Assembly (NCBI GenBank): GCA_964510495.1 | Contig: CAZECR010000022.1 | Span: 1 to 18,350 of the forward strand | Source of the DNA: CAZECR01 sp964510495 | Lineage (GTDB): Bacteria; Patescibacteriota; Patescibacteriia; Magasanikbacterales; GWA2-37-8 | DNA length: 18,350 bases | Reading direction: 5' to 3' | Shown: in pieces, positions 14,763-18,350 of the stretch | Layout of the letters: each line of letters begins with the position of its first letter | How positions within the stretch are numbered: the first letter of the stretch is position 1 | Position numbers and translations under genes: made by a program | Notes under the pieces: model-generated | Databases searched by the model: none | Seen by the model: only the letters and a program-made list of their open reading frames with translations | What the model was told of the DNA's origin: nothing

Positions 14763-14901
14763 GGCGTTCTTGTTCTCGCTTTCTTATATTCCGGTTTTGG
14801 CCGGTGTTGAGTCTTCACCCTGCCATAATCCCCCATTTTTGTCAAGCCCTACAGTGTGGAAAATTCGTATATGTACTATTTTTTTCGCTTAGAATAGCTA
14901 T

Positions 14902-14930
14902 AAAAATAAAAAAACGCCTACAGAAGCGTT
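14902..14930 (-). terminator. Terminator of the 82-aa protein gene
   Basis: On the minus strand AACGC and GCGTT (14926-14930 and 14913-14917) form a 5-bp stem followed by TTTTTTTATTTTT. It lies about 90 bases after the stop of the gene at 15019 and carries the same U-tract as the other core terminators. Confidence 0.55.
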
Positions 14931-15018
14931 AAAAATGGATAGAGCGCTCGGGAACACGCTCTCTCCCATAGTGAATGGTTTGAAAGGTGTTCCCAAGCTG
15001 TGGCTTGAGGAGACCGAG

Positions 15019-15267
15019 CTACTTCACGGGCTCGTATGAATCGCCCGTAATTATGACGCCAGATTGACGGAAGCGCCCTGTAGACGCGTCGCCGTTAAGC
15101 GGGGCTTCTTCATCGATGACCGGCACCTGCGTGGATGGCCTGCCCTTTTTAAAGTCTAGAGGTCCGCTGACCTTAGACGAACAGGGCCGAGAAGCAGCAG
15201 CTTCCCTTTCGAGTTCTGCACGAAGAGCAGCACGCTGCTCTGGGGAGCGGTGGGGTAGGTCGCTCAT
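15019..15267 (-). CDS. Hypothetical 82-aa protein, own transcription unit
   Basis: I do not recognise this protein. Residues about 8-26 (SPEQRAALRAELEREAAAS) should form an amphipathic charged helix; the rest is Pro/Gly/Asp-rich with no hydrophobic segment, so it is probably a soluble, partly disordered cytoplasmic protein. The start is well supported by GGAG at 15276-15279, eight bases before ATG. Its promoter (15295-15322) and terminator (14902-14930) make it monocistronic. GC content is higher than in the ribosomal genes. The stop codon is TAG. Confidence 0.65.
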   Translation of the reverse strand: MSDLPHRSPEQRAALRAELEREAAASRPCSSKVSGPLDFKKGRPSTQVPVIDEEAPLNGDASTGRFRQSGVIITGDSYEPVK

Positions 15268-15294
15268 GTTGCAATCTCCAAGTTACCTAAAATA

Positions 15295-15322
15295 ACGCTA
15301 CCACAAAACGCACTTTTGTCAA
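15295..15322 (-). promoter_or_regulatory. Promoter of the 82-aa protein gene
   Basis: On the minus strand a perfect -35 TTGACA (15317-15322) precedes a -10-like TAGCGT (15295-15300) at 16-base spacing. The SD and ATG follow within 30 bases. Confidence 0.6.
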
Positions 15323-15338
15323 CGCTTTTTCATAAACA

Positions 15339-15371
15339 AAAAACCACGCTACGGGGTCGAGCGTGGTTTTT
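15339..15371 (-). terminator. Terminator of the CYTH protein gene
   Basis: AAAAACCACGCT (15339-15350) and AGCGTGGTTTTT (15360-15371) form a perfect 12-bp stem with a 9-base loop. On the minus strand a T-run (TTTTTTGTTTAT) follows. It lies 9 bases after the stop codon of the gene at 15381. Confidence 0.9.
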
Positions 15372-15380
15372 GGCTTAAAA

Positions 15381-16184
15381 TTAATTTTTAGAAAAACGTA
15401 AATTATTAATTTTATCCTGATGCTCAGGTGGCAGCTCAGCTTGCAAATACTCTGTGTCCCCCAGCGAGCTGGCATCTTTCTTTTTAAATCCCAGCAATTT
15501 TAGTGTTGCGTTTATTTCTTCCTCGTTTACTCCTTCAATCTCAATGAGCGGCCCTACATGGGGTGCCTGCCTAATCTCCACGATTGCTTTTCCCAAACTG
15601 TATTTCGTATTCTTTTTTTCTCTAATTGATTTAAGCTTATACTTTAATTCGCCGAGAAAAGCTTCCACTGCCGCTCGATTTGTAACTACAACCGGTATCT
15701 CTGCGCGTTCGGCCAAATGTTTTTGTTTTTTAGTTTCCGTTTTTACCGTTAACGATACACCATCCTTTTCTTCTCTGAGGCGCACATTCCGTTTTGGAAG
15801 CTTGATACTATCTTGAAACGGTTCAACTGTGATACGGTCGCCATTAATATGACGTATGTTAAGTCCAAGCGTCACGAGCGCCTGAAACAAATGCACAATA
15901 TTCTCGTCACTTTCACCAAAATCATGCACCGAAAGAGCGAGTGAAGCTGGCAACAATTCCTTTTCGGGCGAACGCTTATACCGCGAATCAACCAGAAGTT
16001 GCTCCGGAGCAATGAGCTTACCCTGTTGAGCAATGATCGATGCAACAATTTCAGCCGGATTAACATTCAGCACTTTTGTTTCAAGTTCTATGGGAATTTT
16101 TTCTTCGGTGGCCCGAATCAAAAGCCGTTCCAGACGCTTGGTTAATTCTTGTTCTGGAGAAAATCTCTGTTCAACGTGTTCCAT
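15381..16184 (-). CDS. CYTH domain protein (triphosphate tunnel enzyme family)
   Basis: The protein has 267 residues. The hallmark ExExK motif of the CYTH superfamily is at residues 33-37 (ELETK). Later elements fit the eight-stranded tunnel fold: NVRLREEKDGVSLTVKTE in the middle, a basic segment KSIREKKNTKY, and PLIEIEGVNEEEINATLKLLGF near the C-terminus. The family binds triphosphate compounds with divalent metal and includes thiamine triphosphatases, inorganic triphosphatases and class IV adenylate cyclases; the substrate here cannot be read from the sequence. An N-terminal charged helix of about 30 residues precedes the domain. It sits between fusA and the 82-aa gene, with terminators on both sides. 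A candidate extended -10 (TGTTATGCT, around 16214-16222) lies upstream. The start context is GTAGTATG. Confidence 0.75.
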   Translation of the reverse strand: MEHVEQRFSPEQELTKRLERLLIRATEEKIPIELETKVLNVNPAEIVASIIAQQGKLIAPEQLLVDSRYKRSPEKELLPASLALSVHDFGESDENIVHLFQALVTLGLNIRHINGDRITVEPFQDSIKLPKRNVRLREEKDGVSLTVKTETKKQKHLAERAEIPVVVTNRAAVEAFLGELKYKLKSIREKKNTKYSLGKAIVEIRQAPHVGPLIEIEGVNEEEINATLKLLGFKKKDASSLGDTEYLQAELPPEHQDKINNLRFSKN

Positions 16185-16233
16185 ACTACACAGAAAAAAT
16201 AAAACTTGTGCTTAGCATAACATAGGTATGCAA

Positions 16234-16274
16234 AAAAATAAAAAACTCCGCGGGTAACGGAGTTTTTTATTTTT
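16234..16274. terminator. Strong bidirectional terminator after fusA
   Basis: Arms 16234-16250 and 16258-16274 are perfect complements over 17 bp, with the core CTCCG/CGGAG and A/T-rich outer parts, and a 7-base loop. On the minus strand the U-tract is TTTTTTATTTTT. It lies 15 bases after the fusA stop. Confidence 0.95.
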
Positions 16275-16289
16275 AAATAGTACTGAGAA

Positions 16290-18350
16290 TTATTTCTGAC
16301 TACCAGCAATAATGGTCTGGGCAACGTTACCCGGAACTTCAGCGTAATGATCAAATTCCATGCTGTAGCTTGCGCGACCCTGGGTCATACTGCGCAGCGA
16401 TGTAGCATAGCCGAACATACTAGCAAGGGGCACCATGGCTTTCACAACTTTCATCTGACCGCGATCGATCATTTCCTGGATCTGACCACGCTTCGAGTTA
16501 AGGTCACCAATGGAGTCACCCATGAACTGTTCTGGAGTAACTACTTCCACTTTCATGATTGGTTCAAGGATCACTGGGCTAGCTTTACGGCAAGCAGCAA
16601 GGAAAGCCATCGAACCAGCCAATTTGAACGCAACTTCCGAAGAGTCAACATCGTGGTATGAACCGTCGTAACAGGTCACTTTCATGTTCACGATTGGGTA
16701 ACCAGCCTGAATACCTTTAGTAAGTGTTTCTTTAACACCTTTTTGAATAGCTGGGATAAACTCACGTGGAATTACACCACCCTTAACTTCATCAACGAAT
16801 TCAAAGTTGCCTTTAGTTGGGTCAGTTTGTGGTTCCACGCGGAGCCAGCAATGTCCGTACTGACCTTTACCACCCGACTGTTTGACGTATTTACCTTCGG
16901 CTTCAGCAGACATTTTAATCGTTTCTTTGAACGCTACTTGCGGCGCGCCGACATTCGCCTCTACTTTGAATTCGCGCTTCATGCGATCAACGATAATGTC
17001 GAGGTGCAATTCTCCCATACCAGAGATAATTGTCTGGAGGGTTTCCTGATCAGTATGCACTTTGAAGGTTGGATCTTCTTCGGCGAGTTTGGCCATAGCC
17101 ATACCAATTCTTTCTTGGTCAGCTTTGGTTTTTGGTTCGATCGCCATCGAGATAACTGGTTCAGCAAACGTTGGGCGAATAAGCACGATCTGTTTGTCTT
17201 CGTCACAGAGCGTGTCACCGGTTTTAACATCCTTAAGACCGATCGCAGCAGCAATTTCACCAGCATACACTTCGGTCACATCTTCGCGACTGTTGGCATG
17301 CATACGAACGATGCGGCCCATGCGTTCTTTCGTACCACGGGAAGAATTGTAAATATAACTACCGGCAGTAACCACACCTGAGTAGACGCGGAAGAAAATA
17401 AGTTTACCAACAAATGGGTCGGTAGCGACTTTGAAAGCCAAAGCAGAAAAGGCTTCGGTATCACTTGGTTTGCGCGTTTCTTCAACTTCAGTATCTGGGT
17501 TCGTACCAACAATTTCAGCCACATCAGTTGGAGCTGGGAGGTACGCGACAACGCCATCGAGCATGAACTGCACGCCAATGTTAGCAAGCGCTGATCCACA
17601 TAAGACTGGATACATCGTACCTTTTAACACGAGCGTACGGATAGCTGTTTTTATTTCATCAATACTTAATGTCTCTCCATTGAGAACTTTGCCCATCAAG
17701 GCATCGCTTGATTCAGTACATTTTTCAATAAGTTCAGCGCGATACTTAGCGACCTGTTCTTTCATGTCTTCTGGGATCGGCATTTCCACAATATTCTGAC
17801 CCTTGTCACCTTCAAATTTGAAGGCTTTTTCTTCAATAAGATCAATCAAACCAGAGAAAGTACTTTCTTGGCCGATTGGTAATTGAATTGGGTAGGCTTC
17901 TTTCGTAAGGCGTTCCTTGATAGACGCAAGACTCATGTAAAAATCAGCACCGAGCTTATCCATTTTGTTAAGGAAAGCGATGCGCGGAACATGATATTTG
18001 TCAGCCTGGTGCCAGACCGTTTCACTCTGAGGCTCTACACCCTGGGAGCTGTCAAATACGGCAACAGCACCGTCGAGCACACGAAGACTACGTTCTACTT
18101 CTACGGTAAAGTCTACGTGGCCAGGAGTATCGATAATGTTAATGCGGTGTCCTTTCCAGAAACAAGTCGTTGCAGCCGAAGTAATGGTAATGCCACGTTC
18201 TTTTTCCTGTTCCATCCAGTCCATGGTGGCTTCACCTTCGTGCACTTCACCGATCTTGTGTTTTTTACCGGTGTAAAAAAGCACACGTTCGGTGGTAGTC
18301 GTTTTACCAGCATCAATGTGGGCCATGATACCGATATTACGCGTTTTTTC
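16290..18350 (-). CDS. fusA: Translation elongation factor EF-G, start outside the window
   Basis: EF-G catalyses GTP-dependent translocation of tRNA and mRNA and, with RRF, ribosome recycling. The reading frame runs off the right edge as EKTRNIGIM, so the N-terminus is cut by the window; 686 residues are visible of an expected roughly 695-700. G1 is AHIDAGKTTTTE, G2 lies in ERGITITSA, G3 is DTPGHVDF, G4 is NKMDKLGAD and G5 is in LCGSALANIG. Domain IV carries GKGQYGHCWLRVEP, and the C-terminal part has TQGRASYSMEF. It is separated from tuf by about 2.6 kb of accessory genes, whereas str-type operons often keep them adjacent. A strong terminator follows. Confidence 0.98.
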   Translation of the reverse strand, partial: EKTRNIGIMAHIDAGKTTTTERVLFYTGKKHKIGEVHEGEATMDWMEQEKERGITITSAATTCFWKGHRINIIDTPGHVDFTVEVERSLRVLDGAVAVFDSSQGVEPQSETVWHQADKYHVPRIAFLNKMDKLGADFYMSLASIKERLTKEAYPIQLPIGQESTFSGLIDLIEEKAFKFEGDKGQNIVEMPIPEDMKEQVAKYRAELIEKCTESSDALMGKVLNGETLSIDEIKTAIRTLVLKGTMYPVLCGSALANIGVQFMLDGVVAYLPAPTDVAEIVGTNPDTEVEETRKPSDTEAFSALAFKVATDPFVGKLIFFRVYSGVVTAGSYIYNSSRGTKERMGRIVRMHANSREDVTEVYAGEIAAAIGLKDVKTGDTLCDEDKQIVLIRPTFAEPVISMAIEPKTKADQERIGMAMAKLAEEDPTFKVHTDQETLQTIISGMGELHLDIIVDRMKREFKVEANVGAPQVAFKETIKMSAEAEGKYVKQSGGKGQYGHCWLRVEPQTDPTKGNFEFVDEVKGGVIPREFIPAIQKGVKETLTKGIQAGYPIVNMKVTCYDGSYHDVDSSEVAFKLAGSMAFLAACRKASPVILEPIMKVEVVTPEQFMGDSIGDLNSKRGQIQEMIDRGQMKVVKAMVPLASMFGYATSLRSMTQGRASYSMEFDHYAEVPGNVAQTIIAGSQK

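Larger units (their letters stand above)
14415..14845 (-). other. GC-rich structured island between two small genes, possible small transcript
   Basis: This stretch is clearly richer in G and C than the surrounding genes. It contains several hairpins: 14415-14448 (15 bp), GCCTGTC/GACAGGC at 14474-14490, and CCATG-TGTCAG paired arms at 14536-14573. On the minus strand a TTGACA (14840-14845) with 17-base spacing to the poor -10 CAGGGT (14817-14822) could start a transcript of about 400 nt. I looked for tmRNA, RNase P and SRP RNA signatures and found none. It could be a noncoding RNA, a small-protein gene with structured 3' end, or a decayed foreign gene. Confidence 0.45.

Noticed and set aside
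14415..14845. tmRNA, RNase P RNA or SRP RNA in the GC-rich island
   Set aside because: No tRNA-like ends or tag ORF of tmRNA, no conserved RNase P core words, and no SRP domain IV signature were found by eye.

Overview
This window looks like a chromosomal segment of a Candidate Phyla Radiation (Patescibacteria, Parcubacteria-like) bacterium. The ribosomal proteins have CPR-type lengths and tails, there is no rpmD (L30) between rpsE and rplO, the core genes have moderate GC and no Shine-Dalgarno sequences, and several intergenic hairpin repeats resemble ones I remember from such genomes. The phylum call is inference from these traits; no 16S gene is present.

Layout, left to right; almost everything is on the minus strand, so transcription runs right to left. 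(1) Positions 59-991: a GC-rich plus-strand cassette with one exported or lipoprotein-like gene, its own Shine-Dalgarno and its own terminator. It lies between two exact 34-bp inverted copies of a terminator hairpin. (2) Positions 1037-11593: a compact S10-spc ribosomal protein operon read from rplC to secY (L3, L4, L23, L2, S19, L22, S3, L16, L29, S17, L14, L24, L5, S14, S8, L6, L18, S5, L15, SecY). (3) Positions 11594-12046: a regulatory gap with a consensus-like promoter, a leader of about 300 nt containing a terminator-like attenuator, and a long hairpin repeat upstream. (4) Positions 12047-13658: rpsJ and tuf, with a GC-rich hairpin between them. (5) Positions 13827-15371: an accessory stretch between tuf and fusA. 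It holds an acidic 134-aa protein gene with a near-perfect promoter and TTG start, a GC-rich structured island with a possible 33-aa ORF, and a separate 82-aa gene with its own promoter, SD and terminator. (6) Positions 15381-16184: a CYTH-domain protein. (7) Positions 16290-18350: fusA, cut by the window edge.

The core genes build the ribosome (mostly 50S proteins, plus S3, S5, S8, S10, S14, S17, S19), the Sec translocon channel, and the elongation factors EF-Tu and EF-G. The regulation appears split: rpsJ follows tuf, while rplC onward has its own promoter and attenuator.

Two observations stand out. First, of 23 non-SD starts, 22 have T just before ATG and 12 read GTATG, whereas the accessory genes carry SD sequences. 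Second, GC-rich self-contained transcription units sit between terminators in an otherwise conserved translation locus.
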